A stretch of 64,000 nucleotides of DNA from Maribacter sp. (GCA_011050675.1 DRFI01000010.1:247962-311961); one strand, 5' to 3'. Positions 1 to 8,660 are shown, numbered from the stretch's first letter. A program made the numbers and translations. The notes: generated by a model from the letters alone, not told the origin.

Positions 1-108
1 TGGGAAGAAGTGCTTATTAAACTCTCTGAAGAAAGTTTTACAGTTAAAAACAACCAAGGTTTAATTTATCAATATAAAAGATTTGAACCTATAAACATAA
101 ATCCATAA
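1..108 (+). CDS. C-terminal fragment, possible lipocalin-like lipoprotein
   Basis: An open frame enters from the left edge and ends at a TAA whose last A is the first base of the dciA start codon. Only the last 35 residues are present. They read as two beta strands with a turn (…LSEESFTV, then KNNQGLIYQYKRFE), which resembles the end of small flavobacterial lipocalin-like lipoproteins. The one-base overlap suggests co-transcription and translational coupling with dciA. With so little sequence the family assignment is a guess; that it is a coding end is much safer. Confidence 0.45.
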   Translation, partial: WEEVLIKLSEESFTVKNNQGLIYQYKRFEPININP

Positions 109-404
109 TGGCAAGGCAAAACAATGAAAACACTTCTATGAAAGATGCTCTTTCTGCTTTTATTCAAAAGAATAAACTAGAAAAAGGCATAGACAAAGTA
201 GATGCAAGAGCTGCATGGGCAAAACTTATGGGGAACGGTGTAAACAATTACACCACAGAAATTGAATTAAAGTTCGACACCCTTTATATATCATTAAGCT
301 CTTCTGTATTACGCGAAGAATTAAGTTTAGGGAAATCAAAAATTGTACGAATGATTAATGAAGAAATAGGAAAGGAAGTAGTTAAAAAACTAGTTTTGAG
401 ATAA
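108..404 (+). CDS. DciA-like DUF721 protein
   Basis: Small soluble protein (98 aa) of the DUF721 family, which includes DciA, the proposed ancestral loader/partner of the replicative helicase DnaB. The family pattern is visible: an N-terminal helix (about residues 10-25), an alanine-rich helix around RAAWAKLMG, then a strand-rich core with LKFDTLYISLSSSVLREELS and a final helix ending in VVKKLVLR. The length matches the short Bacteroidota members. The start is fixed by a TAATG overlap with the preceding frame. The family is often found near recF-type replication genes, but recF lies outside this window, so the role here is inferred from the family alone. Confidence 0.8.
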   Translation: MARQNNENTSMKDALSAFIQKNKLEKGIDKVDARAAWAKLMGNGVNNYTTEIELKFDTLYISLSSSVLREELSLGKSKIVRMINEEIGKEVVKKLVLR

Positions 405-423
405 ACAGCATTGATATTAAAAC

Positions 424-457
424 AAAAAAAAGCCAGTTCTAAAGAACTGGCTTTTTT
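424..457. terminator. Bidirectional hairpin terminator between dciA and ndk
   Basis: A perfect inverted repeat, AGCCAGTTCT and AGAACTGGCT, separated by AA, is flanked by an A run on the left and a T run on the right. It can therefore terminate the convergent dciA and ndk transcripts. Confidence 0.85.
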
Positions 458-477
458 AATATATTATAAAAAAAGTC

Positions 478-897
478 TTAGTAGATTTCTCTACCTGCAA
501 AATGGAACGAACCTTCAATAGCGGCATTCTCATCGCTATCAGAACCATGTACTGCATTCTCACCAATACTAGTAGCAAACATTTTACGAATAGTACCTTC
601 AGCTGCATCCGCAGGGTTGGTAGCACCGATTAATGCTCTAAAATCTTCAACAGCATTTTCTTTCTCTAAGATAGCCGCTACAATTGTACCGCTTGTCATG
701 AATTCAACTAATTCACCGAAGAAAGGACGTTCTCTATGTACACCATAAAATTCTTGTGCATCTCTTAAGCTCAATTGTGTATATTTCATCGCTACGATTT
801 TAAAACCAGCAGCAGTAATTTTTTCTAAAATAGCCCCAATATGTCCGTTTTTAACGGCATCTGGTTTAATCATTGTAAACGTTCTATTCGTACTCAT
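478..897 (-). CDS. ndk: Nucleoside diphosphate kinase
   Basis: Transfers the gamma-phosphate of ATP to nucleoside diphosphates through a phosphohistidine, balancing NTP and dNTP pools in the cytoplasm. The 139 aa length is the normal family size. The N-terminal [10 protein letters not shown] motif, the RPFF segment near residue 57 and the active-site NAVHGSDS motif with His117 are all present. Met1 (MSTNRTF) gives the usual N-terminus. A flavobacterial -7 element (TATTTTTG) lies 15 nt upstream with a TTG 19 nt further up, so it has its own promoter. It is convergent with dciA, and the two share a terminator hairpin. Confidence 0.97.
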   Translation of the reverse strand: MSTNRTFTMIKPDAVKNGHIGAILEKITAAGFKIVAMKYTQLSLRDAQEFYGVHRERPFFGELVEFMTSGTIVAAILEKENAVEDFRALIGATNPADAAEGTIRKMFATSIGENAVHGSDSDENAAIEGSFHFAGREIY

Positions 898-912
898 ATC
901 TTAATTTTTGCG

Positions 913-942
913 CAAAAATACGTTTTTATACATATCTCACAA
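913..942 (-). promoter_or_regulatory. ndk promoter (TTG-N19-TATTTTTG)
   Basis: On the minus strand the -7 element TATTTTTG occupies 920-913 and a -33 TTG occupies 942-940, with 19 nt between them. This fits the Bacteroidota sigma-A (RpoD) consensus TTG-N19..21-TAnnTTTG. The ndk ATG begins 15 nt downstream of the -7 box. Confidence 0.7.
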
Positions 943-1971
943 CTATTCGTAGACTTGTTCTAATTTCTCTAACACTATTCCGTTATCTCCAACTATTTTA
1001 AAATCAACCTTTTTAGCATTGAAATTAAATTCTAGAATTCCGAAACTTTCGGTAAAAATCACCTCGCCTACTCTATATTTATTAGGCTCTCCACTAAAAC
1101 CATTGTAGGCATGTGTAAGTCCGCTACTAGTAAAATCTATTAAAGGATAATTCACCCCCTTTAAACTGGTTTTTGAAAATTCAGAAATATGACGATCTCC
1201 AGATAATACTATTACACCCTCTGCATTAGAACCTTCTATGATGGTTGCCAACTTATCGACTTCGTGCGGAAAATTACCCCAACCTTCAAATCCATGTTCG
1301 TCAGACAAGTATTGAATACTACTGACAATAATATTAAAATCTGATTTTGATGTATTTAATTCATTCTCTAACCATGCCCACTGTACATCGCCTAGAATAG
1401 TTCCTTCTCCATATTCATTTGGCTTAATTCGTTTGTTGGTTTCGGTGTCGGGAGTCAACTGTGTTCTAAAATACCGTGTATCGAGAATTATAATAGTAAT
1501 AGAATGTTTTCCCACATTATACTTCTTTGAATTATACACCCCTTGCCTTTTACGTAACGGACTATCTTCTTGCACATTCATGAAATTCAAAAATTCTTGC
1601 TGACTGGCATCTTTAGATTTAAATTCTACTCCACCATCATTCAATCCGTAATCGTGATCATCCCAAGTACCCAAAATATCCGTAGATTCTAAAAGCTTTT
1701 TATATTCAGACTGTTGCTTTTGCTCATTATACATTTCCCTTAACGCTTCCATATCATCAGTGTCGGCGTAAATATTATCACCACCCCAAACCCAAACATC
1801 AGGATTCGTATTTAAAATATCATCCCATAAAAGATTAGGAAGGTCTACTCTATTACAAGAGCCAAAAGCAAGAACAAAATCAGCATTCGACATCTCACTT
1901 GCAACATATTTTTTTTTCGATGAGCAAGACGCCAATAAGAGTATAAAAAATAAAAAGTATGTGCTTTTCAT
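943..1971 (-). CDS. PhoD-like alkaline phosphatase/metallophosphoesterase lipoprotein
   Basis: Predicted exported lipoprotein (342 aa): hydrophobic N-terminus followed by the lipobox LLASC with Cys16. The mature protein carries PhoD/calcineurin-type metal-site motifs: GSCNRVD (about 37-43), WGGDNIYAD (about 61-70), WDDHDYG (about 103-109) and SGDRHISEF (about 258-266). PhoD-family enzymes are phosphomono- or diesterases with a metal-dependent site, usually Fe and Ca, acting outside the cytoplasm. It is shorter than Bacillus PhoD and lacks its N-terminal Ig-like domain, as do many Bacteroidota relatives. The gap to ndk is 45 nt, but ndk has its own promoter. The substrate is not readable from sequence. 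Confidence 0.82.
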   Translation of the reverse strand: MKSTYFLFFILLLASCSSKKKYVASEMSNADFVLAFGSCNRVDLPNLLWDDILNTNPDVWVWGGDNIYADTDDMEALREMYNEQKQQSEYKKLLESTDILGTWDDHDYGLNDGGVEFKSKDASQQEFLNFMNVQEDSPLRKRQGVYNSKKYNVGKHSITIIILDTRYFRTQLTPDTETNKRIKPNEYGEGTILGDVQWAWLENELNTSKSDFNIIVSSIQYLSDEHGFEGWGNFPHEVDKLATIIEGSNAEGVIVLSGDRHISEFSKTSLKGVNYPLIDFTSSGLTHAYNGFSGEPNKYRVGEVIFTESFGILEFNFNAKKVDFKIVGDNGIVLEKLEQVYE

Positions 1972-2033
1972 ATCGTAAAATTAAGTCTTGGTAAAATTAA
2001 GGCATTCGATTTTAAGCCTATATTATTAAATTG

Positions 2034-2041
2034 TATCTTTG
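2034..2041 (+). promoter_or_regulatory. -7 element TATCTTTG of nrnA
   Basis: This is an exact TAnnTTTG match ending 5 nt before the nrnA ATG. No good TTG lies at the usual -33 distance. Transcription would start at or within a few bases of the start codon, so the mRNA would have almost no leader. Confidence 0.6.
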
Positions 2042-2046
2042 CCGCC

Positions 2047-3063
2047 ATGAATTTAGAGCACCTAAACACGCTAAAAAAGTTACTTTCTTCACCTAAGAAA
2101 ATAGTAATTATCCCACATAAAAATCCAGATGGAGATGCTATCGGATCTACATTAGCCTTATGGCATTACTTAGTAAACAATGGCCATACAGCCAGTATCG
2201 TTGCACCAAATGATTTTCCTAAATTTTTAAAATGGATGCCAGGTGCAGATAAAATTTTAAATTTCGAAAAGGAAAATTCGCAATCAAAAACATGCATTAA
2301 CAATGCAGATATTATTTTTACATTAGACTTTAATCACCTAGGTCGTGTTGGTCAAATGAGTGATATACTAGCAGCGGCAAAAGCTACTTTTGTTATGGTA
2401 GATCACCACCAAGAACCATCTGATTATGCTGAAATCATGTATTCGGATGTACACATGAGTTCTACTTGCGAGATGGTATATGTACTTATCAACCAATTAG
2501 GTGATGAGAATAGTATAACCTCAGAAATGGCTAATTGTATTTATACTGGTATAATGACAGATACCGGTTCTTTTAAATTTGCAGCTACTACAAGTAATAC
2601 ACACAGAGTTATAGCCGATTTAATGGACAAAGGTGCAGAAGGCACAGAAATTCATCATCGTATATATGACACCAATTCTCCAAGCAGACTACATTTATTG
2701 GGTTGCGCCTTAAAGAATATGGTCATATTAGAAGAATATTCAACGGCATACATTACAATGAGCCAAGACGAATTAGACACTTACAACTATCAAAAAGGGG
2801 ATACAGAAGGTTTTGTGAACTACGGCTTAACTTTAGACGGAATTAAATTTGCAGTAATATTTATAGAAAACAAGGAAGAAGGAATTTATAAAATATCCTT
2901 TAGATCTGTTGGTGAATTTTCAGTGAATGATTTTGCAAGAAAACATTTTCATGGTGGCGGACACACAAATGCAGCTGGCGGAAAAAGTGATGACGCTATA
3001 GAAGAGACTATTGCATATTTCACTTCATTATTACCTTTGTACAAGAATCAATTACAATCATGA
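2047..3063 (+). CDS. nrnA: NrnA-type bifunctional oligoribonuclease / pAp phosphatase (DHH family)
   Basis: Cytoplasmic DHH-DHHA1 phosphoesterase (338 aa) that degrades 2-5 nt RNA remnants and dephosphorylates 3'-phosphoadenosine 5'-phosphate. The DHH domain has NPDGDAIGS (residues 26-34), the DFNHLGRVG segment near 94 and the DHH triad at 119-121. The C-terminal DHHA1 domain has the nucleic-acid-binding GGGHTNAAGG motif near 303-312. All catalytic motifs are intact. The stop overlaps the gldI start (ATGA), so it heads a probable nrnA-gldI-PPIase operon, an arrangement I recognise from other gliding flavobacteria. The start codon sits 5 nt after a consensus -7 element. Confidence 0.93.
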   Translation: MNLEHLNTLKKLLSSPKKIVIIPHKNPDGDAIGSTLALWHYLVNNGHTASIVAPNDFPKFLKWMPGADKILNFEKENSQSKTCINNADIIFTLDFNHLGRVGQMSDILAAAKATFVMVDHHQEPSDYAEIMYSDVHMSSTCEMVYVLINQLGDENSITSEMANCIYTGIMTDTGSFKFAATTSNTHRVIADLMDKGAEGTEIHHRIYDTNSPSRLHLLGCALKNMVILEEYSTAYITMSQDELDTYNYQKGDTEGFVNYGLTLDGIKFAVIFIENKEEGIYKISFRSVGEFSVNDFARKHFHGGGHTNAAGGKSDDAIEETIAYFTSLLPLYKNQLQS

Positions 3064-3611
3064 GATTAGTTTTATTTTTATTTCTAGCGGTATTGATAAC
3101 AAGCTGTGATGGACCTGAACCAAGGAAACCTATTCAAACAAAAAGTGGTAGTTTTTTTAAGGCATCTATTGAAAGAAGCCGTAAACTATTAGAAGCAGAA
3201 GAAGGTAAAATTCAATCAATTATAGAATTAGACTCGTTAAAACATTACTCTCACAGTAATTCTGGCTCATGGTATCATTATTTAAATGTAAACGAAGAAA
3301 GTAATTACACACCTAAAACAGGTGATTTAGTAGTATTCAATTACGATATTTTAACCTTGGATAATGATACTATCTATTCTAAAGAAGATATTGGCGTTGT
3401 TACTTATAAAGTTGACAAACAAGAAATTTTTCTGGGTCTTCGAGATGCTGTTAAGATGTTAAAAGAAAATGAGCGAGCGACCTTCCTTTTTCCTTCATCA
3501 ATAGCCTTTGGTTATCATGGTGACGAAAATAAGATTGGAAGCAATATTCCTCTTAAAGCAACGATTACAATTTTACAAATAGAAAAACAAGAAGAGAATA
3601 CAGTAAATTAA
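3060..3611 (+). CDS. gldI: Gliding motility lipoprotein GldI, FKBP-type PPIase
   Basis: Lipoprotein (183 aa) with signal sequence and lipobox ITSC at Cys16. The C-terminal half (about residues 85-175) is an FKBP-type peptidyl-prolyl isomerase fold, including TGDLVVFNYD, an AVKMLKENERATF segment and the closing FGYHGDENKIGSNIPLKATI, where FKBPs usually have GYG…IP.N. GldI is a known accessory protein of Bacteroidota gliding and type IX secretion, probably helping fold periplasmic or outer-membrane components. It overlaps nrnA by 4 nt and is followed after 1 nt by a second PPIase gene, so the three are almost certainly co-transcribed. Its presence argues for a gliding organism, although the other gld/spr genes are not in this window. 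Confidence 0.9.
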   Translation: MRLVLFLFLAVLITSCDGPEPRKPIQTKSGSFFKASIERSRKLLEAEEGKIQSIIELDSLKHYSHSNSGSWYHYLNVNEESNYTPKTGDLVVFNYDILTLDNDTIYSKEDIGVVTYKVDKQEIFLGLRDAVKMLKENERATFLFPSSIAFGYHGDENKIGSNIPLKATITILQIEKQEENTVN

Positions 3612-3612
3612 A

Positions 3613-4761
3613 ATGACCATTATGATTAAAAAAATGTACTTGCTTGCAGTTATCGGTTTACTAATAACCAGCTGTAAAACTAGCAAAAGAGCCGATCTAG
3701 GAGACGGTTTATTCGCCGACATCAAAACATCTAAAGGCGACATAATAGTTCGTTTAGAGCAAGGTAAGACTCCGGTTACTGTTGCTAACTTTATTTCTTT
3801 GGCAGAAGGCACAAATACTTTTGTTAGTGAAGAATACAAAGGGAAAAAATATTACGACGGATTAACATTTCACAGAATTATGAAGGATTTCATGATTCAA
3901 GGTGGAGATCCTTTGGGACAGGGAACTGGAAACCCTGGCTATAAATTCATGGATGAATTTAATGATTCTTTAGTGCATGACAAGAAAGGTATTCTTTCTA
4001 TGGCCAATTCTGGACCAACAACTAACGGTAGTCAGTTCTTTATTACTCATAAAGAAACACCTTGGTTAAATAACAAGCATACTGTTTTTGGTGAAGTAAT
4101 AGAAGGTATGGACGTTCTTGATTCTATAGCAAACGTAAAAGTAGGTGCAGGTAACAAGCCAGTAGAACCAATTACTATGACAACCGTAGAAATTATTCGT
4201 AATGGTAAAGAAGCTCGTAAGTTTGATGCTGTAAAGGTAATGACCGATTACTTTGATGGCGAAGAAGACAGACTTGCTGCCATTGAAAAAGAAAAAGCAG
4301 AAAAACTTGAAGCTGTTAATAAAATCAAGGAAGAGTTTGCTTCTTCTGTTGAAGTCCAAAAAGCAAAAGCTACTGCTTTACCTTCTGGACTTAAAGTGTT
4401 AACTATAGAAAACGGAGACGGTGAAAAACCTAAAGTTGGTCAAAAAGTAAATGTAATGTACGCAGGCTATTTAATGGATGGTACATTGTTTGACAGTAAC
4501 TACGAGGAAATTGCTCAGAAATATGGTGCATTTGATATAAAGAGACAACAAGGTGGTGGTTATATGCCAGTACCAATGGATTATACTCCAGAATCTCGTT
4601 TAATAGCAGGATTTAGAGAAGGGCTTTTGACTATGAAAGTTGGCGATAAAGTTCGTTTGTTCATTCCTTCTCATTTAGGTTACGGTCCACAAGGTGGAGG
4701 TCCAATTCCTCCAGATGCAGATTTAATTTTTGATTTAGAAATCACAGGTATTACACAATAA
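3613..4761 (+). CDS. Cyclophilin-FKBP fusion peptidyl-prolyl isomerase, lipoprotein
   Basis: Two isomerase families are fused in one exported protein (382 aa). After a lipobox (LITSC, Cys21) comes a cyclophilin domain at about 35-195, with FHRIMKDFMIQGGDP, ANSGPTTNGSQFFI and HTVFGEV. A lysine/glutamate-rich helical linker follows at about 205-245, then an FKBP domain at about 255-382 with VNVMYAGYLMDGTLFDSN and IPSHLGYGPQGGGPIPP. Both active-site regions look complete. Translation may begin at Met1 or at Met4, which gives a more typical lipoprotein signal; the sequence does not decide. It lies 1 nt after gldI, which suggests a joint role in folding envelope proteins. Confidence 0.92.
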   Translation: MTIMIKKMYLLAVIGLLITSCKTSKRADLGDGLFADIKTSKGDIIVRLEQGKTPVTVANFISLAEGTNTFVSEEYKGKKYYDGLTFHRIMKDFMIQGGDPLGQGTGNPGYKFMDEFNDSLVHDKKGILSMANSGPTTNGSQFFITHKETPWLNNKHTVFGEVIEGMDVLDSIANVKVGAGNKPVEPITMTTVEIIRNGKEARKFDAVKVMTDYFDGEEDRLAAIEKEKAEKLEAVNKIKEEFASSVEVQKAKATALPSGLKVLTIENGDGEKPKVGQKVNVMYAGYLMDGTLFDSNYEEIAQKYGAFDIKRQQGGGYMPVPMDYTPESRLIAGFREGLLTMKVGDKVRLFIPSHLGYGPQGGGPIPPDADLIFDLEITGITQ

Positions 4762-4807
4762 AATAAGTATGTAAAGCTATAATTGTTAACCTTAAAATAA
4801 GAACATC

Positions 4808-5872
4808 ATGTTTAAAAAATTTGGGGTAACGATTATAGTTTTTCTTTTTTCAAGTATCATACTTTCTTGCGGTACTTCAAATACAGAAAGTACGGATCCG
4901 GTAGTAGCAATAGAAACTCCTGTTGAAGAAATTCCCACTACCCCAACAAACCCTAATACTGATGACACCGTTGTATCCTTACACGGACAATTGCATATAG
5001 AGGGCACTAAAATTCTAGACCAAAATAATAATGAAGTTCAACTGAGAGGCATGTCCTTTTTTTGGAGCCAATGGATAGGTGAATATTACACATCCGATAC
5101 GGTAACTTGGTTAAAAGAAGACTGGCAATGTACAATTGTACGTGCCGCAATGGCTGTTGAAGATTCTGAAGGTTATATAACCAATCCCGAAACAGAAAAA
5201 AATAAAGTATTTACAATTATTGATGCCGCAATTGCAGAGGGCATATATGTAATTGTAGATTGGCATAGTCATCATGCGGAAGATTATGAAGAACAAGCAA
5301 AAGCCTTTTTCTCTGAAGTAGCACAGAAGTACGGAAATCAACCCAACATTATTTATGAAATCTATAACGAGCCTTTAGATGTTTCATGGGATAATGTTCT
5401 AAAACCATATCATGAAGCTGTGCTAGGGGAAATAAGAAAATATGACCCAGATAATATAGTGGTTTGTGGCACTAGAAATTGGTCTCAAAATGTAGATGAT
5501 GTTATTGGCAATGAAATTGATGATGACAATGTAGCCTACACCCTGCACTATTATGCCACAACACATAAACAAGAATTACGTGATACTGCACAAGAAGCAT
5601 TAGATAATAACATTGCTCTATTTGTTACTGAATTTGGAACTACCGATGCGTCTGGCGATGGCTTTATCGATGTTCAAGAAGCCAATACGTGGTGGGCATT
5701 TTTAGATGCAAACAAAATATCTTGGTGTAACTGGTCTATAGCGGATAAAGAAGAAAGTTCTGCGGCGCTTTTACCAAACTCAAGCACTATTGGCAACTGG
5801 AATGCTAGTGACCTTACCCAAAGCGGAACTATGGTTCGCGAAGAGCTTAAAAGCAAAAATCCCCAGTTTTAA
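4808..5872 (+). CDS. GH5 endoglucanase-type lipoprotein
   Basis: Cell-surface or periplasmic glycoside hydrolase family 5 enzyme (354 aa), most like bacterial endo-beta-1,4-glucanases of subfamily 2. It has a lipobox (ILSC, Cys21), then a Thr/Pro-rich linker to about residue 55. The catalytic barrel contains RGMSFFWSQW, IVDWHSHH, the acid/base Glu188 in IYEIYNEPL and the nucleophile Glu275 in FVTEFGT. Both catalytic residues and the length of the catalytic module are normal. No SusC/SusD, sigma/anti-sigma or other glycosidase gene flanks it, so it is not part of a polysaccharide utilisation locus here. It is separated by 46 nt from the PPIase operon and ends in a hairpin that overlaps its own last codons. 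Confidence 0.88.
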   Translation: MFKKFGVTIIVFLFSSIILSCGTSNTESTDPVVAIETPVEEIPTTPTNPNTDDTVVSLHGQLHIEGTKILDQNNNEVQLRGMSFFWSQWIGEYYTSDTVTWLKEDWQCTIVRAAMAVEDSEGYITNPETEKNKVFTIIDAAIAEGIYVIVDWHSHHAEDYEEQAKAFFSEVAQKYGNQPNIIYEIYNEPLDVSWDNVLKPYHEAVLGEIRKYDPDNIVVCGTRNWSQNVDDVIGNEIDDDNVAYTLHYYATTHKQELRDTAQEALDNNIALFVTEFGTTDASGDGFIDVQEANTWWAFLDANKISWCNWSIADKEESSAALLPNSSTIGNWNASDLTQSGTMVREELKSKNPQF

Positions 5873-5914
5873 TACTGAGGATTTTCAATTAAAATGAGCT
5901 TTTTATTTTAATTG
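5856..5914. terminator. Two hairpins between the convergent GH5 and pepD genes
   Basis: The first hairpin (5856-5885) pairs AAAATCC-CAGT with ACTG-GGATTTT and includes the GH5 stop codon. The second (5886-5914) is a perfect 10-bp repeat, CAATTAAAAT and ATTTTAATTG, which includes the pepD stop codon. Together they probably terminate both converging transcripts. Confidence 0.6.
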
Positions 5915-7353
5915 GTATTCTTTAAAATCTCTAAAAGTAAATTCCAAAATTTCTGAACCGAAGAAATACTTACACGTTCATCTGGTGAATGTGCGCCTAA
6001 AATTGTAGGTCCAAAACTTACCATATCAATATTCGGATAATTCTGTCCTAATATACCACACTCCAAACCTGCGTGACAAGCAACCACCCTCGGCTCTTCT
6101 TGAAATAAGTTTACATAGGTATTCTTTGCTATGGTAAGTATTTCAGAATTAGGGTTAGGGTTCCACCCAGGGTATGCACCACTAAACTCCACATCGAATC
6201 CACTTAATTCAAAAGCAGAGCGTAAAGAATTTGCCAAGTCTAGTTTTGCTGTATCTACAGATGACCTTGTTAAGCAACCAACAGAAATTTTTCCATTTTT
6301 AACTTCAATCTTAGCTACATTATTAGAGGTTTCCACTAAATCATGAATTGCACCACTCATAGCGTAAACGCCATTGTGGGCAGCATAAACAGCTTTAATA
6401 AATTTCTCTTGAGCACCAAGTCCCATAACTTTCTTTGCCGGTTTAACATCGGTCAACTCAATTACCAAATTAGGCTCTTGAACACTTAATTCTGCTTTTA
6501 ATTGTTCAGATAGCTTATTGATTTTCTTCATGAATTTATCGGCATGCTTTCTACCAATATTCAGTTTACAAACACTTTCTCTAGGTATAGCATTACGTAA
6601 ACTACCTCCATTCAAAGAACTAATACGCACATTATAATCCAGACCTAAGAAAAGTAAACGGTTCATGATTTTATTGGCATTACCTCTGCCTCTATGAATA
6701 TCCATCCCACTATGTCCACCAGTCAAACCTTTTACGGTAATCTCAATTCCTGCATCACCATGACTTCCATCCTTTTCATTGTACTTTCTAGTAGCAGTTA
6801 CATCTATACCACCTGCACAACCTATATCTATTTCATCATCTTCCTCAGTATCCAAATTTAAAAGTATCTCACCTTTCAAAACACCTGCTTTTAATTCAAA
6901 AGCTCCTGTCATACCTGTTTCTTCATCAATGGTAAACAAAGCTTCAAGCGCAGGGTGAGGTATAGAATCACTTTCTAAAAGTGCCATTATAGCAGCTACT
7001 CCCATACCATTATCCGCACCCAATGTAGTGCCTTTGGCTTTTACCCAATCCTCATCAACGAACATTTCTATTCCCTGAGTATCAAAATCAAATACAGTAT
7101 CTGCATTTTTCTGATGAACCATATCTAAATGACTCTGCAGAGTTATCATTTTTTTACTTTCCATGCCTTTTGTAGAAGGCTTTCTTATGATAACATTACC
7201 TATTTCATCAGAAAAAGTTTCTAACCCAAGTTTATTACCAAACTCCAACATAAAACTAATTACCCTTTCTTCTTTTTTAGAAGGTCTAGGTACCGCATTA
7301 AGTTTAGAGAAATTTGACCAAACCAGTGTTGGTTCTAATTTATTAATATCCAT
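5908..7353 (-). CDS. pepD: Aminoacyl-histidine dipeptidase (peptidase D, M20C)
   Basis: Cytoplasmic zinc dipeptidase (481 aa) that hydrolyses Xaa-His and related dipeptides. M20 motifs are present: QSHLDMVHQK near residue 78 (metal His plus Asp), LGADNGMGVAA near 116, IDEETGMTGAFE near 145 with the catalytic Glu-Glu, and the late GLECGILGQ and FGPTILGAHSPDE segments. The length is standard for PepD. Translation from MDINKL begins 27 nt after a consensus -7 box. The gene is divergent from the DUF3810 gene, and their promoters overlap. No signal peptide is seen, which supports a cytoplasmic role in peptide turnover. Confidence 0.93.
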   Translation of the reverse strand: MDINKLEPTLVWSNFSKLNAVPRPSKKEERVISFMLEFGNKLGLETFSDEIGNVIIRKPSTKGMESKKMITLQSHLDMVHQKNADTVFDFDTQGIEMFVDEDWVKAKGTTLGADNGMGVAAIMALLESDSIPHPALEALFTIDEETGMTGAFELKAGVLKGEILLNLDTEEDDEIDIGCAGGIDVTATRKYNEKDGSHGDAGIEITVKGLTGGHSGMDIHRGRGNANKIMNRLLFLGLDYNVRISSLNGGSLRNAIPRESVCKLNIGRKHADKFMKKINKLSEQLKAELSVQEPNLVIELTDVKPAKKVMGLGAQEKFIKAVYAAHNGVYAMSGAIHDLVETSNNVAKIEVKNGKISVGCLTRSSVDTAKLDLANSLRSAFELSGFDVEFSGAYPGWNPNPNSEILTIAKNTYVNLFQEEPRVVACHAGLECGILGQNYPNIDMVSFGPTILGAHSPDERVSISSVQKFWNLLLEILKNTN

Positions 7354-7379
7354 ACTATTCTTTTCAAGGTTAGTGCCTA

Positions 7380-7416
7380 CAAAAATACTGATAGAAAAAG
7401 GATTTCGCTATTTTTG
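7380..7416. promoter_or_regulatory. Overlapping divergent promoters (pepD / DUF3810)
   Basis: The minus-strand box TATTTTTG (7387-7380) drives pepD and the plus-strand box TATTTTTG (7409-7416) drives the DUF3810 gene. They lie only 21 bp apart, so each polymerase footprint would cover the other's -33 region. The plus box ends 5 nt before its ATG. Confidence 0.6.
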
Positions 7417-7421
7417 AGATA

Positions 7422-8489
7422 ATGAAGATATCTTTTAAAAACGCCATTACTATTTCTTTAATTCCCCAAATTATAATTGTGAAATGGTTAGGCACGCGTA
7501 CAGAATTGGTTGAACAATATTACAGTACAGGTATATACCCTATTATATCAAAGTTTTTTAGACTTCTTTTTGGCTGGGTTCCTTTCTCAATTGGCGATAT
7601 TCTTTACTTCTTGTTAATTATTCTTGCATCTGTTTATTTAGTAATAAGACGAAAAAATATTTGGCAGAACAAACTCCAATTCTTACAAAATATAGGCATG
7701 ATACTTTCAGTTGCCTATTTTACATTTCATTTAGCGTGGGGTATGAATTATTACAGAGAGCCTTTATCCCAAAAGTTAGGATTAGTGCCAAATAAAGATT
7801 ATCAAGATTTAGTAGAATTCACGGAACGGTTGATTCAAAAAACAAATGAATCACAAGTTATCATTACAAAAGACTCTACTTTACCCGTAAAAATTCCATA
7901 TTCTCAAAAGGAAATTTTTAATAAAACGATTCAAGGTTATGACCATTTAAAAACTATTCATCCTTTTCTGGCTTATGATCGACCAAGTATCAAAAAATCA
8001 TTGTTCAGTACCGGATTAACGTATATGGGTTACGCCGGATACTTAAATCCCTTTACCAATGAAGCTCAAGTAAATGACCTGCTTCCAAACTTCAGGTTTC
8101 CATTTGTTGCTGGTCATGAAGTAGGTCATCAATTAGGTTACTCCGCAGAAAATGAAACAAACTTTATTGGCTACTTGGTTACTTCTAATAATGAAGATCA
8201 ATATTTTAAATACTCGGCTTATGCATATGCATTAGGTTATTGTCTAAATGATATACGACGTGCAAATACAGAAGATTTTGACCGAATAATGCTAAAATTA
8301 AATCCAGGAGTAAAGAGTAATTTTCAAGAAATGGCAATTTTCTGGAACTCGTATGAAAACCCAATGGAACCAGTTTTTAAATCTATTTTTGACACATTTC
8401 TAAAAGCGAATAACCAAACCGAAGGCATAAGAAGTTACAATGCTGTGGTCTTATTTTTAGTTGCTTATCATAAAAATCATCCGTTATAA
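7422..8489 (+). CDS. DUF3810 family membrane protein with HEXXH motif
   Basis: Membrane protein (355 aa) of the DUF3810 family. The N-terminal part has three hydrophobic segments (roughly 5-25, 45-75 and 90-110). A soluble domain follows, with a zinc-protease-like HEVGH motif at residues 232-236 and a downstream acidic patch, ENETNFIGY, that could supply the third ligand. This layout suggests a membrane-anchored metallopeptidase, but the family has no established function that I know of. Its start sits 5 nt after a -7 element. It is transcribed alone: pepD is divergent and the next plus-strand gene begins 172 nt away. Confidence 0.8.
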   Translation: MKISFKNAITISLIPQIIIVKWLGTRTELVEQYYSTGIYPIISKFFRLLFGWVPFSIGDILYFLLIILASVYLVIRRKNIWQNKLQFLQNIGMILSVAYFTFHLAWGMNYYREPLSQKLGLVPNKDYQDLVEFTERLIQKTNESQVIITKDSTLPVKIPYSQKEIFNKTIQGYDHLKTIHPFLAYDRPSIKKSLFSTGLTYMGYAGYLNPFTNEAQVNDLLPNFRFPFVAGHEVGHQLGYSAENETNFIGYLVTSNNEDQYFKYSAYAYALGYCLNDIRRANTEDFDRIMLKLNPGVKSNFQEMAIFWNSYENPMEPVFKSIFDTFLKANNQTEGIRSYNAVVLFLVAYHKNHPL

Positions 8490-8660
8490 AAGTTTAGAAC
8501 TTCGTGATCCAAATAAGATATAACACACCTTACTTTAAAATTTTAAGAAAAAAATGACTATTCTTAATTACTGTATTAAGAACTGTTAAACAAAAGTGAA
8601 AGAGACCTATTTTACTATGGATTCCCAGTATTTTTAAAAGACTAATTCAAACCAAACATA

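Noticed and set aside
4808..5872. GH5 gene as part of a polysaccharide utilisation locus
   Set aside because: No SusC/SusD pair, sensor or further glycosidase is within reach in this window.
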